DNA from: Typha latifolia
Taxonomy: Eukaryota; Streptophyta; Magnoliopsida; Poales; Typhaceae
Assembly: GCA_019914945.1 (NCBI GenBank)
Contig: CM034113.1
Coordinates: 2,170,001 to 2,234,000, forward strand
Direction: 5' to 3'
DNA length: 64,000 nt
Positions 32,941 through 46,349 of this stretch are shown here, one piece after another (the first letter of the stretch is position 1; each line of letters starts with the position of its first letter). The position numbers and the translations under genes are program-made. Under the pieces are notes generated by a model. That model was not told the DNA's origin, did not search any database, and saw only the letters and a list, made by a program, of their open reading frames with translations.

Positions 32941-33941
32941 TGAAAAAACCCATAGATACAAGTATGTATCTAAATACTAGGCAATGATATCACTCGTTCG
33001 CTTAAGTAAAAGTCCGAAGAAATATTCAAAATGAAAGCAGAGATGAACGCCAAGATTTTAACGTGGAAAAACCCAAACGAAAAAAAACCACGGATCCAAA
33101 CACGGATAAAAAATAATCACTAGAATAGTAGAAGTTACAAGACTGACTCACAAAATGCCCCATCGATCTAAACGACTTTGTTCCTCTTAGTCTTACTCGC
33201 TAGAACCCATTCACTGTTTCTCATGATTGATGTCCAACCTCAGTAATCCTCGTGATTGATCTTTCATCTAGATAGCCCTTAAAATAAAATATTCAGCTTT
33301 TTAGAAGAGTAGAACCATGTTAGTTGAAGAAGCGATGTAGCCTCAAGAAGTCTCCTTCAATATTGATTCTTTAACCACCCTAGAGTTAAGGCATCACAAT
33401 ACTTATATATGATCTCCAAGATAAAGCCAAATCTAAGTCTTATCCGAACTCACGAAAGTCCAAGAATATCAAACTTCATTGGTGCGTTCAAATGCGGCCC
33501 GGGTGCATTCGAACGGCCTGACTTGATCTCAGGTGCGTTTGAACGAGCCCAAGTGTTCGAATGCGACAGCCTAAATTTCTCAGGTTGCATTCGAACACGT
33601 TTGTGAACGCAGCTCTCGGTCTATGTTAATGCATGTACCCGCGTTCGAATGCGCTTGTGAACACAACTCTCAGTCTGTGTGAACGTGTGAGCCCGCGTTC
33701 GAACGCGTTTGCGAACGCAGCTTTCGGTCTATGTGAACGCGTGAAGCCGCATTCGAATTCGCTTGTGAACGCATCTCTCGGTTTGTATGAACGCATCTAC
33801 CCGCGTTTGAATTCGCTTGTGAACGCAGCTCTCGGTCTGTGTAAACGCGTGAGACCGCGTTCAAACGCGCTTGTGAACGCAGCTCTCTGTCTGTGTGAAC
33901 GCATGAGAACGCGCTATGAACGTAGTGTGAACGCGATAACA
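32941..33941 (-). repeat. 3' LTR of minus-strand copia, full length
   Basis: TGAAAAAACCC to GCGATAACA, 1001 bp; reference copy of this LTR. The minisatellite lies in its U3-side part. PPT AAAGGGGGAGAT follows (complement 33942-33953). Confidence 0.88.
33601..33930. repeat. 54-bp minisatellite, 6 copies
   Basis: TTGTGA/TTGCGA landmarks at 33601, 33655, 33709, 33763, 33817 and 33871, exactly 54 bases apart. Since 54 is 18 codons, both strands stay open (plus strand 33633-33965, minus 33670-33942) with an 18-residue periodic peptide. It is LTR sequence and unlikely to be translated. Confidence 0.92.
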
Positions 33942-34277
33942 ATCTCCCCCTTTGACAATTTTTGATAAAATATTTAGATTACAAGATATTACAAAGTATT
34001 CAAAATTAGCATTCAACAAGTCTAGAATATTTAGCACATCAATCCCTACAAATAAAAATATACCGATCCAAGATGAAGTGAAAATAACTAGAAGTGAAAA
34101 TAATAATTCAAACACAAGTTCACAAGTTCACAAGTTCTTCAAGCAAAGTTATTATCTATTAAACTTAAACTAGTAAACTCCCCTACACCAGTACTCCCGC
34201 TACACCAGCAAACATCTAAACTCTAAACTCACTCCGAACATCGAAACTCTCCCCCTTTTTGACACAAATTCCAAAGA

Positions 34278-34558
34278 CTAAGAACTAGGAGGAAACTGGC
34301 AAGGAAGAATCGACAACATGGAGTCGAGCACGGTACCTTGACGAGTTAGCTCAGCTCGTAAATCATTCACGGCCGAATGTAAGTCCTGCACCTGAGTGCT
34401 AAGCTGATCAAAACGGTCAAAGAACTGTGGTAACTCCCCCTCAGGATGAGATGAATCATCGTCAAAACTGTCATCAGAACTGTCGAGGTGTGATGGACGT
34501 CCAGCGGCGGAATAGGAGGACGACTTGAGTTCTTAGAAACTGCAGCTTTTTTAGGCAT
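34278..34558 (-). pseudogene. Extra ORF (aORF), unit 3, internally deleted
   Basis: Begins MPKKAAVSK at 34558 and ends at the same stop (34278), but the whole central PF20167-like part (about 780 bp) is gone; about 90 codons remain, joining the N-terminal basic part to the C-terminal coiled coil out of frame. Confidence 0.75.
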
Positions 34559-35459
34559 TCTAGAGAAGGAAACAAGTCGCAAGATTCAACACATGCCCAA
34601 AGCAAACAAAAAATAACAAGAAATCCAAAAAAATTTAGAAACCATGAAGCCCTAAGTGAAATCCATCTTCCACTTGAAAATGCTAAGTTATCACGTTCAA
34701 TCACACAAGAAACATCAAGATATGAACTTTAATGTGATCAAAACTCAAAAACGCACGAAATCAATCAAGACCAAGAGACTCAATTGAATAAAAAATAAGA
34801 AAATTGATGGATGATCATACCTCGCAAAAAGTGAAGAAAAACTAAAAGTTTCGTAGAAAGACACTAGATCCGGAGGAGAACTACCCTCTAAAAGGGTTTG
34901 AAGTGAAAATTTTGATGAAAAAGATGAAGATCTCGAAGATTTGGGAGGAAGAAAATGAATGCTCTAAACAAGATGGCTTTCACACTAACTCATTGTAACC
35001 CTTTTCATTGATCTTTTATGAACACATTTTCAATGACTAAGCATGAGGTCAAATTGTGCAAATCAAAGTCAATAGTGAGCTATTTAAAAAAAAATTTCAT
35101 GATGTCATGCTCACTCAAGAATATACACATGTTATGAGTGAATTAAATTTAATTTAAGTATCATAGAAGTGAAGAGATTGAATAAATCAGAAATAATACA
35201 ATATACTACAAGATGACAAAATTGACTATAATAACTCATAATCAACAAAAAAAATTATATTTCTATGTCAAGAATATATTATTGAATCGAGGAGTGCATC
35301 AAAATTTTTTTTTATAAAAAATAAAACTCTCGACAAATCTGAAACTAAAACCAAATAGAAAATTTTAGAGTAAAAGAAAACCTAAAAAGAAACGAAATAA
35401 AATAAAAAACGCAAACCAAAACACAAAAAAAAATCAATCCAAAGCACAGATCCCTAAAG

Positions 35460-38430
35460 AAGTATGAAGATACTCAAATCTCTATAAACAAATCTCCCAA
35501 TTTGTTTCTCTGTCTCAACATGTTCCGGTGCTATTATTTTGTCTTCAACTAACTCACGTATAAAATGATGTCGGATATCAATATGTTTTGTACACGAGTG
35601 TTGAACAGGATTTTTCGATATATTAATAGCACTCATGTTGTCATAATAAAGCACCATAATATCTTGTTCAAAGCCGTAATCTTTGACCATCTGTTTCATC
35701 CATAGTAACTGAGAACAACAACTTCCCGCTGCAATGTACTCGGCCTCCGCAGTAGATAAAGATATCGAGTTTTGTTTCTTACTGTGCCAAGCAACTAGAT
35801 TGTTTCCAATATAAAAATATCCACCTGAGGTACTTTTCCTATCATCACATGAATCTGCCCAATTAGAATTTGTGTATCCCGATATGATAGCACCCGAGTC
35901 ATAAGTAAACTAGATACCTAAATCAACTGTGCTACCGACATATTTTATAATACGTTTCACAACAAACAGATATATCTCCTTAGGTTCAGACTGAAACCTA
36001 GCATACACACCGACGCTAAATGCAATATCTGGTCTACTAGTAGTTAAGTACAAAAGACTACCAATCATGCTCCTATATAGTGTCTGATCAACACTTTTTC
36101 TGAAATATCCTTACCTAGTTTGGTAGTCGTACTTATAGGAGTTCTAGTATGTTTTGCATTTTCTAAACCGAATTTAGTCACAAGATCCTTAGCATACTTG
36201 GTTTGAGCAATAAATATCCCTCCTTCCAATTGAGTAATTTGAAATCCTAATAAGAACTTTAACTCACCCATCATGCTCATGTCAAAATGACTTGTGCATG
36301 AGATCGCAAACTCCTTAGTTAAAGATTGACTCATTGCCCGAAGACAATGTCATCCACATATATTTGTGCCACAACTAAACACTTGTTCACACGTCTAATG
36401 AACGATGTCTTGTCCACTCCCCCTCGAGTGAACCGCGCATCCACTAAAAAAGTGGTCATCTTCTCATACCACCCTCTTGGAGCTTATTTTAGCCCATAAA
36501 GGGCATTTTTCAATTTAAACACATGAGAAGAAAATTTATGATCTTCAAACCCCTTAGGTTGTTCTACATAAACATCATCATTCGGAGTACTATTCAAGAA
36601 AGCACTTTTAACATCCAGTTGAAACAATTTAAATTTTAAATGACAAGCAATAGCAAGCAGTATATGAATAGACTTTAATCTAGCAACAAGAGCAAATGTC
36701 TCATCAAAATCTATACCCTCAACCTGAGTATATCCCTGTGCTACTAGTCTAGGTTTATTTCAAACTATATTGCCATGTTCATCACTTTTATTCTTGTATA
36801 TCCATTTTGTTCCAATGACATTCACATTCTTAGGTCTAGGAACTAAACACCAAACATCATTCCTAGAAAATTTCTCTAATAACTCATGCATAGCATTAAC
36901 CAAAAAATCATCTAACAATGCTTCCTTCAAATTTTTAGGTTCAAAAGAAGATGTATAACAAGTAAATGATACCTCAATTTGGATTTGTCGTCTTGTCTTA
37001 ATTGGTTCATTCACATCTCCGATCACTTGTGATAGTGGATAATTTAATTTCACTCTAGTAGATGGTTTTGGTACGTTGTAGTCATTTTTGTTCATTTCAT
37101 CTTTGTCCTCGTCCCGATTCTCAATTTCAGATCAAGCTCCTTTCCGGTAGCTTCGGTTATATCAGTAGTGGATTCATCTATCATAACATTAGCAGATTCC
37201 ATTACAGTAGAAGTGTCAAAATTAAATACTCTATAGGCTCTACTATTATTAGAATACCCTAAGAAGATGCCATCACTACTTCTAGTATCAAATTTAGTCA
37301 AATGTTCTCGATCACGCAAGATATAGCATTTACTACCAAAAACTCAAAAATATTTAACGCTAGGTTTCTTACCTTTCCAGATTTAACTCAAAAAAGTCAT
37401 TTTTGTACCTAGTCTTAGATAAACATGATTTATCACATGTACCACTGTATTAACTACCTCTACCCAAAATCTTTGAGTAACCTTTTCGGCGTGAAGCATA
37501 ACCCTAGCCATTTCTGCACAACTCGATTCTTTCTTTCCACAATCTCGTTACATTTGTAGAGTTATATGAGATAAAAATTCATGTTGAATACCAAGAGAAT
37601 TGTAAAATATAGAAAAATTTTCATTTTCAAATTCTCTACCATGATAAGAAATAATCCTAACTAGGGTAGTAGGTTTTTAATTCTGCAATTTTAAGCATAG
37701 TGATTTAAAAACTTTAAAGGTTTCAGACTTCTCACGTACAAAGGCAACCCAAGTATATCTGGAGTAATCATTGACCATTAAGAATATATAGCGTTTACCT
37801 GCAAGAATTTCCATTTTTGTTTGACCCATCAAGTCCATGTGAACTAATTGTAGCACACGGTCAGTGGTAGCTGCATTTACCTTCTTGTGTGAGATCCTAA
37901 TTTGGTTTTCCAATTTGACACGAACCGCACACTCTTTTTGATATTTCTTTCATCTTAGGTATTCCTCTTACCACTTCTTGTTTGGACAGATTAAATAATT
38001 CCTTATGATTCACATGTTCAAGACGTTGATGCCAAAGATCTTTAATGTCGAAAGAGGCACCGTTATATTTTAGTTATGTGAAGTTCCAACAACATAGCAA
38101 TTATCAGATGTTCTAGATCCATAACATATAACATTACCATCATGATCTAGAATAATACAATCATTTTTAGAGAATTTTACCTCATAATCTTCATAACAAA
38201 ATTGATGATGCTTAGTAGATTTGCTTTCAAGCTCTTAACATAAAGAACATTTTTAAGAATAGGAACCCCTGGAGAACTTACCTTTCCTTTACCTATTACC
38301 TTGGATAAATTACCATCTCCGAATGTCACAACTCCTTTTATGTTCTTCGAGATTAGAAAATAAGGATTTGTCACCCGACATATGTCTAGAATGTGACTCT
38401 TGTCTAAATACCACAAATTAGAATTTAAAG
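35460..38430 (-). pseudogene. Copia pol, unit 3, broken
   Basis: Same domain order and the same three in-frame stops and Asp-to-Tyr change as unit 1. Additional small indels include one after KDISE (36106 area) and one before EFA (36305 area), which break RT further. The protease active-site segment differs from unit 1 (WYLDKSHIL). Confidence 0.85.
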
Positions 38431-38500
38431 CTTTCAAATCACTTTTCTTGACCCATATGGCCTTTGTTTTCATCCCATAAATGAAAACACTTCTAGGTTT

Positions 38501-40218
38501 TTATAAAAATTTGCAATGAGGTCGAATATGCCCTAAAATGCCGCAATGAAAGCATGTCGGAACAAACCCTTTTCTACTCACTTTTTCTTGAGGAGTGTGA
38601 CTAAAGTTTACCTTTGGCGCTGCTAAAGAATTACCAGATTGTTGATTAACCTTCAGTTTAAAGACATTTATCCAGGATTGCTTTGAAAATGCGGTCGATG
38701 ACCTCAAGTTATCTTCATTTTGTATACCTGCAGAAACAAAGACAATTTTATTATTATTTGAATTACTAGAGTATCCAATACCATATCTGTCTGTCTTTTC
38801 GAAATCGAGCTTTTAAAATCTCGTCTAGTTTGTTCTTCCCATTAAGAAATATCACTTCTTTCCGCCATCGCTCTAGCTCAACTTCATCAGTCTTCATCTT
38901 ATTTTTCGCATCGTCAAGTTGTTCAGACAGGTTTTTGATACGTTCAAGTTCCAATTTGTACTTCTCCTCAAATTAATTTCTTTTTTATTCGATTATCTTG
39001 AGTCGTTGAAGTAGTCTAAGATTTCTTTTCTTGAGTTTAAACGACTCCAGGTACAAGTCATTATATGCCTTTTGTATTTTAGATTCATCTTCCTCAGCTG
39101 GTAACATATCCAGATCATCTGTACTATCAGTATCAACTATAGAGTCAGCATTAAGAAGAGAGGAGGCAAAAGCTACGAAGTTTTCTTCGTCTTTTTCAGA
39201 ATCATCATCAGATCCATCTAAGTCATCCCAAGTGACTTTCATAGCTTTACACTTCCTTTTAAGACGATTAGGGCATTTTTGTGCAATGTGTCAAAAGTTA
39301 GAACATTCAAAACATCGAACTTTATTCTTAGAATTCTTATTTTTCTGTTTGACATTGTTGTTGCTTACCCCTGTATTCAAACTCACAGTATTCTTATTTT
39401 TCACAAAAGCTTTGTTCTTCTCAAGTTTTTCACCATTCAATTTGTTTGGCTTCCGAAAGAATTTATTAAACTTTTTAACAAACATAGCCAATATCTCAAC
39501 ATCTAAATCACCTTCATCATCAGACTCCTCTATATTTTGTTCAACTGTGGATAGGGCAATCCCTTTGGACTTCCTCGATCTCGAAAGGCTAGACTCAAAT
39601 GTTTGTAGATTTCTTACCAATTGTTCAACTTTCATAGAATCGATGTCCTTACTTTCCTCAATAGCTGTAACTTTCGCTGAAACCTTTCTAGAAGAGACCT
39701 TAGGATTTTACGAACAATTCTATTTTTAGGAATTTTCTCTCCTAGGTTGAAACTTGAGTTGACTATATCACTTAACTTTGCATAAAACTCATCAAATGTC
39801 TCATTCTCCTCCATACGTAGAGTTTCAAAACTAGTAGTCAACCTCCGAAGTTTAGAAAGTTTTACAGCCATAGTTCCTTCGTGAGTAGTTTCTAAGATCG
39901 TCCAAGCTTCTTTAGCTATCTCACAATTAGAAATTCTTCTAAATTCTTCTAAGGAACACAATTAAAAATTATATTTATTGTCTTGCTATTCCATCCAACT
40001 TTTTCATAATTTGTCATATCCCATGACTCTATCGGTTTTTCAGCAAGTTTATCATCCACCATGTACATTGGTGGACTCCAACCGTTCACAACGGCAAACC
40101 ATACTCGCTCGTCTATAGACTTCAAGTAAGCTCTCATCCTAGCTTTCCAATATCCATAATTTGATCCATTTAGAATAGGAGGTCTAATAGATGATGGTCC
40201 ATCTCTATGAAAATCCAT
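38501..40218 (-). pseudogene. Copia gag, unit 3, broken
   Basis: ATG at 40218. Same core, same TGA in the first zinc knuckle, same stop after NCVP. A base lost near 39677 adds a frameshift (ERFQRKLQLL). The second knuckle (38548-38507) is intact. Confidence 0.85.
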
Positions 40219-40267
40219 ACCTATCTGATCTATCTCTCTAGGTGAGAGAACCTGATCTAATACCAAA

Positions 40268-40687
40268 TGAAAAAACCCCTAGACACAAGTAGCCTTTGAG
40301 TAACCTTTAGAATAGGAGGTCTAATAGATGATGGTCCATCTTTATGAAAATCCATGCCAATCTGATCTCTCTCGACAAGGTGTTTTGTGAACACAGCTCT
40401 CGGTCTATGTGAACGCATGTACCCGTGCTTGGATGCGCTTGTGAACGCAGCTCTAGATCTGTGTGAATGCATAAGCCCGCATTCGAACACACTTGTGAAC
40501 ACAGCTCTCTATCTGTGTGAACGCATGAGAACGTGTTGTGAATGCGATGTGAACTCATAAACTTTTCTCCAATAATCTTGCAATTGTTCAAACTAGGGAT
40601 TTTCTAGACTTGTATAAAAGCTCATATACATGTATAAATACAATTAGAATATTTTGTACATAATTACCAATAATTAAAAACCTAACA
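40268..40687 (-). repeat. 5' LTR of minus-strand copia, unit 3
   Basis: Same rearranged form as 10060-10479, including the duplicated gag start (about 40295-40375) and a 3-copy minisatellite (40388-40557). Confidence 0.82.
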
Positions 40688-40692
40688 ATATT

Positions 40693-41337
40693 GATGACTC
40701 AGATGTTGAGAAGTGCATATGATTTTATTCTCATATGAATACCTGATTATCAAATGGTCAATTTATATCATATATGGTTGTATTTGATATCATAGCATTG
40801 TCATAGACAGCATGCATCATGTGTCATATTTGAGAGAGTTATGATGATACTATGACATGGAGATTTATTTACTTATTGTCGAGGATTATTTGCTTTTATC
40901 ATTTATGACATGTTATCTACATTTTAATTATATATTATTGAAGTTACATTCATACTCTCATTCATAACATGATGCTCTTTCTGATTCATATTATCCAGTA
41001 CATAATTTACTCTTTGTTTGGCTTTACTAATTCGGGGTAAGATCTATTCACTGAGCCTTTAGCTCATGACTCTCTTTGTTTTCTCCTTTTCAAAAACCTA
41101 GGTGAATAAGTGGAGCAAGATACTCCCTTGAGGATCTTGTCGGTGGATGAAGAGTAGTGTGTCGTTAGTGTTATGCGCTAGATGAGTTATCTTATTTGTT
41201 GTATTAGTGGACATCCTCCAAAATATGTCTTTATCCTTATCTTATATTCTAGCAGGTGACTTTGCACTTATATAATTATGTATATACCACCGTTGTGTAT
41301 ATATTGTGGTGAAAAGCTCTTGATAATATGTTATGGC
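40693..41337 (+). mobile_element. Ty3/gypsy (Tekay-like) LTR, 3' part, unit 3 (truncated)
   Basis: Near-identical to 10485-11128, with the same truncation point and filler. Confidence 0.6.
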
Positions 41338-41379
41338 TCTTGATATATCCTAGTGTTTGTGGTGAAAAGCTCTTGATAA

Positions 41380-42285
41380 TTTTCTTCTCATATCTTCCAC
41401 TCTAGGCCTTCCAAAATGTGATTTCTCCTTCCGATCTAAAGTTTTTGAGGATCAAACTTTGTGATTTCTTTACTTTTTGCAAGGTACATTTTGGCATGAA
41501 TTCTTGATCTCATTTGGGTTTTGTTGATTTTTCATAAAGTTTTTTTTTGTTCGAACATGAGTATATCTGGATGACGATGTACTTTGTCAAGAGTTTTATC
41601 TATTGTTAGTATTTGCATATCCTCATTCAGATCCTCTTCGTCCCATTACAGAGATTACTAGTGGCATTTTGGTGAGAGAGAAGAATGGTTGGGATGTTAC
41701 ATCTAGTGGCTTGGATGTTACATATTATCAGTCTCTACATCACTCCTAAGACCCGGCATTCAAGTATCAACCAAAAGCAGACTTATCTTCTGCATGCTAT
41801 ATATATATATATATATATATGATACTGCCACACTGAAGGAGGCAAGTCATGAGGGTTTGCCGTTTGGTATTTAATTACAAATTTGTTCATATAAAGTGGG
41901 GTCCGAGTTGACTCAGGTTTTTGTTGTCTTTGGTACTTTTGATACCATAAGGAGTAAGGCACACGACTCTCTTTCCAAATCATCTCCCCTCAAACTAGGT
42001 TCTTCTTCAATTGCTGAAGCAAGTGCACTAAGTGTGGAAGTTTCTTCTAATCTAGATTCTTATTCATATGAGCCGTATGAGGAGTTTCAATTTATGCATG
42101 AGCATTTTGATCACCTCAACAATCAACTCAGTGATTTGAAATTAGAAGTGTTTGAGATTTTTGGTCATGCTAGGGAGAAACGAGTTGATCAAGGGAGAAT
42201 TAGAGCGGAGCAAGCTCATCAAATCTTTATGTTGAATAACATCTTTACTATTCTCAACCAAAACTTTTGTCCTCCGCCTAAGTGA
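41380..42285 (+). pseudogene. Extra ORF (aORF) remnant, unit 3
   Basis: As in unit 1; the 129-codon tail (41896-42285) is identical in sequence to unit 1's. (TA)11 at 41798-41820. Confidence 0.7.
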
Positions 42286-43254
42286 TTGTTTGTTAATTCG
42301 CGTAAAAAGGTAGAGTAGTCTAAAGTTATCTTTTAGATCTTTTGGTGGTTGAGTTAGGGGAGCAACTTAGTTAATAACTTGTGATGTTAATTTTTGAATA
42401 TGACTGTGAATGTTTATCTTCTTATCTTTCTACCAAAAGTAATTTTTACACATATTTATTAGATTATAGGGCTCGATTTGTGAATAGTAAGAATATAGAG
42501 TGTAAATTAAAATTTTATCAAAATCCAGTGTTATATTCAAATTTTTCTTATTTTAAATATATTTATTTGGATTGTTTACTTATATTCTTGAAAAACAAGT
42601 ATAGAAGATTAGTAAATACTTAAAACCCTGACAATAAATGAGTACTATTAAACTAATAATATATTTTCTAAGTTATTATGATGCATGGTTTCTTTTCAAT
42701 GTGAATGTCTTTGTCATGTTAATTAGAACTGCGTACTATGATGCATGGTTGAACAAAAGAAGATTTGATGTCAATGCAGTTTACTCATGTTTAGGCAACC
42801 AATTCATTGTCCTAGAGATTAAATTATCTTTAAAGAATAATAAAACCAAAATTCTATCGAAAATATTTATAGAAATATTGTATAGATAAGAACATAACTA
42901 TTTGACCCCTATTTTTAGGGGCCAAATATAATTTGTAGATAGATTGAGAAGAAACTAAAACTAACTAAAAATGTAAAGTTTACAAGTCAACCCCTCTTTC
43001 AACCAAACAAATAAAGGAAAGGTAAACCGACAAAAACCAGTTTGAATAAGATATCAACCACCCAACCACACTCTATTTATATTTACTAATCAATTTAATT
43101 GGTCCATCTGTTTGGTCGTCGATCAAATACCTACATCGATGATTAGAGGCCAATAAGACCTCTTATCTATCTATATATATTACAACTTCTTCTATACCTT
43201 GATTCATCAGCTCACTAATTCATAGACTTGAAACAAGGATCCAATTTGATCAAA
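42286..43254. other. Spacer and promoter region of gene copy 3
   Basis: Counterpart of 12086-13058. Small frames at 42381-42623 and 42638-42889 are chance openings in AT-rich DNA made by single-base losses. The hairpin is at about 42900-42927. Confidence 0.55.
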
Positions 43255-43570
43255 ATGGAGTTTCTCCGGATGGCCACAGTAGTTCTCATAATGATGGCGG
43301 TCATCGGGGATACGACGGTGACCGTATCAAGGTCGATGCTGGACTAGTTTGTGGTATGACATATAAAGGCATAAACGCATGCAAACCGTCAATTAGCGGC
43401 TCAAATCCGAAACCGCCGACGAAGCAATGTTGTAGTGACCTAGCTACCACCGACCTCCCTTGTCTTTGCACGTATAAGAATTCTTTCCTTTTCGGGTGTT
43501 AGGCATCGACTCAAAGCTTGCCATGCAGCTGCCGCCCAAGTGCAACCTCAAGCTACCAGCTCATTGCTAA
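43255..43570 (+). pseudogene. DIR1-like lipid-transfer protein copy 3, frameshifted
   Basis: Follows copy 1 through codon 25. One A is then lost from an AAA run (43329 area), giving a TAG at 43345-43347 after 30 codons, before the first cysteine. A second loss in a T-run (43483-43490 area), shared with copy 2, shifts the C-terminal half. All eight cysteine codons can still be found across the frames. Both changes are in short homopolymers, so sequencing error is a real alternative. Confidence 0.8.
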
Positions 43571-44992
43571 TTGGGCCATGTGGGCTTTTTTGGAATAATT
43601 TGAAGTACTTCTTTCTGATATATAATTGTGTATCATTTTAAGTTATCTTATATGATGTCTAATGGCTGAATAATATATATTATGGTTTCATTCAATGTAA
43701 AGGTGTTTTCATGCATGTTATAACAAAGAGAAGATCTATCGAGACTACCCTTATCATCTTTTCTTTCCTCAATCTGTTGTTAATTACTAACACCCCTTTT
43801 CAGATGAACATAAATAGGAGAGAAAATAACTCTAATAAGCAAGTAATCAAACCAAGATAAAGATATATATATTTAAAACCCCACTAACTTAAAGAAGGAT
43901 AATTATCACAACATCAACAAAGCAGCTTATAGCAAAGATTACACCAAATCAACATGGACTCATTACTCACCCCATTAATTAGCACATATCCATAGCCATA
44001 ATAATTCTCAAGATATACTTATTTATTAATTTAAGTTCTCCCAGCCAATGCAAACAAACCCCCAAAACCATAACTAGTAACTCCCAGATTGATATTCTAC
44101 TTTGAGGTAGCTTAAGATCAATTTTCTTCAATGCCAACCAAACAAAGATGTCTACGCTATATAGTAAAACAATTGATAGTTAATTTGTAAACGGTGAATC
44201 TACTTTTCAACTTCTGGTCGAGTCGGTTATGTTGAGTCAAATTGAGCCTAATTGGTTGCTCTTGCTTATTACGTTTAAATTTGAATTAAAGCGAATAATT
44301 CACCCGCTATGTTTATACTCTTATAAATAGGAATAGTCATTATTTATTTAGGATTATGAAATCTTAGAATTAATATCTTATTTAGTTAAATTTACTATTT
44401 TTCTTTTATCGTTGAATCATAATCGTCTATTTTCCTACGGGTAGATCCTAAACTTAGAAACCCTACCAAGGTGTCAAACCTAAGACACACCTCCTCTCAT
44501 GAGCGTCCCTACCTTACATTCATCCTCCTAATCCCTTGGCCATCCACCTACCTCCGATAATCTCCGCAATATCAGATAACCCGATCCTAATCTTTCCTCA
44601 CCCTTTTGGGCATAACTTCTATCTTTGATATCCAAATTTATTCTAACTAGAGCCAAAATAACCCTAACATGTGAGGCTACCTTATAAAAATTTCATAATT
44701 TTCTTATGAACATATCGTTCTAGATTAAGTTGGTAACAATTAGTACAATGTTGTTCTAAACAGATATAACATATTTTGTATTTATATTCTTTTAAGGGAT
44801 GTGCTTGTGATTAGGAGATGATAAAGAGAGGTACATGAGAAGGGAAAGTACTTTGATTCTTCACGGAGATTATAATTAGTGTTTATAGTAGGATGATTAA
44901 TATGTTTTATTTGCAAATAAAAGATCTGTGATTGCTACATATGAGGGGAACTATATAGGTAGATTGCAGTTTATTAAGTTGATATCATTATG
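43571..44992. other. AT-rich spacer downstream of copy 3
   Basis: Counterpart of 13377-14802. The 60-codon frame is stopped here (gaa to taa near 44181). Confidence 0.5.
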
Positions 44993-45570
44993 TGTTAGAT
45001 TTTTAGTGTTAGCAAATATATACAAATATTTGAAATGTTTTCTATACGCGTATACGAGCATATCTATAAGTTTTGATAAGATTTAGACTATTTTTTTTTA
45101 GATTTAGAGCAAATAAGTCACTGCGTTTGTAGGTGTTCGAACATATCCTAGAAAGTTTGAAATGCATTCACACATACAGAAGTGAAGTTTTGGCCGTTCA
45201 AATGCACTTTAGAAAATTCGCAGTGTGTTCACACATACATATGTGCATATTTGCACGTTCAATGCACCTAAGACTAAAATCACTGCATTAGAATAGGCTC
45301 GGCCCGCATTCGAACATGGTGCGAAACTTTATTCCGTGAGATCAATTATGACTTGGATTTGGCCTTATCTTTGTAAAAATATATAAGCATTGGGATGCCA
45401 TAACCCTAAATGACGCTGGTTATTGATTGAAAGAGAGTATTTTGAAGAAATAATGTTTCACACCAACGAAAGTTTTCTTTTCCTTTACCGACCAAGATTT
45501 TTATCTTACGAGTTACCAAAGCAAAGATCAATCTCGAGGGTTACGAAAATTTACTCATTAAGGTTTTCAT
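44993..45570 (+). repeat. Plus-strand copia LTR, unit 3, uninterrupted
   Basis: TGTTAGATTTTTAGTG start at 44993. It runs through a single GAGAG (45433-45437) without the solo LTR found in the other units, and ends near 'aaggttttca' (about 45570; end uncertain). Confidence 0.7.
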
Positions 45571-46349
45571 TAGAATCCTAACTCAGGAGGCTACCTCCAC
45601 CTAAATTTTATAATCATTCTACGGACGAATCGTTCCAGATCTGGTCAGTGTAATAAAAACAAAAAATCAAGATAGTAAAATACAATGCTATGAACATTTT
45701 GGCTTTAGTCATATTGCAAAGGAATGTCACAATTGGCTCAAGAGGAAGGGTAAGACTATGAGGGTCTCTTGAGTCTTGAGATGACTCGAATGAGTATGAT
45801 GATAATTCCAAGAAAGATCAAGAGAACTATGTAGCTTTTACCGCCTCTCTCTCTTGCACTAACTCTACTAATAATTCTGATAATACAGATGAGCACCACT
45901 TGAAAAGAAGAAGAATCTAAGATACAAAAAAGCATACAATAATTGCACCGACTGGACAATAAATGATGAAGGTCACAAAGACTGAGCTACAGTGGTTGTT
46001 AAAAGGAAATCACCTTTCTAAAAACGAAGAACAAATTGGAAAATAAATTAAAGGCTCAAATTTTAGAAAAGATAGTTATGGACTTAGATAAATTAGTAAT
46101 TGAAATAATAAAAATATTATTTTTATATCTGTAGGTATTCAAAAGGAAGATAACTTGAAACCATCAGTTGAAACTTTAAAACAACCCTGGATGAACATCT
46201 CAAAGTTAAAGTTGAATCAACATCATAGTGAGCCTTCAAAGTGAAAAAGTAAATACGAGATACACTCCTCATTAAAAGGTAAAAAGAAAATATTTATACC
46301 TATTGTGTTATCATTGTAGCATTCAAAGGCATATTCGACATAATTTAAA
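45571..46349 (+). pseudogene. Plus-strand copia gag fragment, unit 3
   Basis: Zinc knuckle from about 45686, an acidic stretch with a small TCTTGAG duplication (45766-45780), the IQKEDNLKPS segment retained, then the N run. Confidence 0.75.

Larger units (their letters stand above)
32941..40687 (-). mobile_element. Ty1/copia Sirevirus-like element, unit 3, 7.75 kb
   Basis: Same insertion as in unit 1: ATATT at 32936-32940 and 40688-40692. It has a full 1001-bp 3' LTR (32941-33941) and the same rearranged 420-bp 5' LTR (40268-40687). It is shorter because about 780 bp of the extra ORF and about 520 bp of the region after pol (between 34957 and 34958, equivalent to 4228-4748) are deleted. Confidence 0.88.
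30634..46349. repeat. Tandem array unit 3 (cut by gap)
   Basis: Same order as unit 1. It differs by a full-length 3' LTR, two deletions in the copia 3' region and the absence of the solo LTR. It ends in copia gag at the N run. Confidence 0.9.

Noticed and set aside
33601..33930. CRISPR-like regular repeats
   Set aside because: No unique spacers; adjacent 54-bp tandem copies in a eukaryotic LTR.
33633..33965. 110-residue periodic frame and its minus-strand partner
   Set aside because: They are the 54-bp minisatellite of an LTR; openness follows from a period divisible by three.
39031..39729. 232-codon plus-strand frame
   Set aside because: Antisense of copia gag; the minus strand carries the gag motifs.
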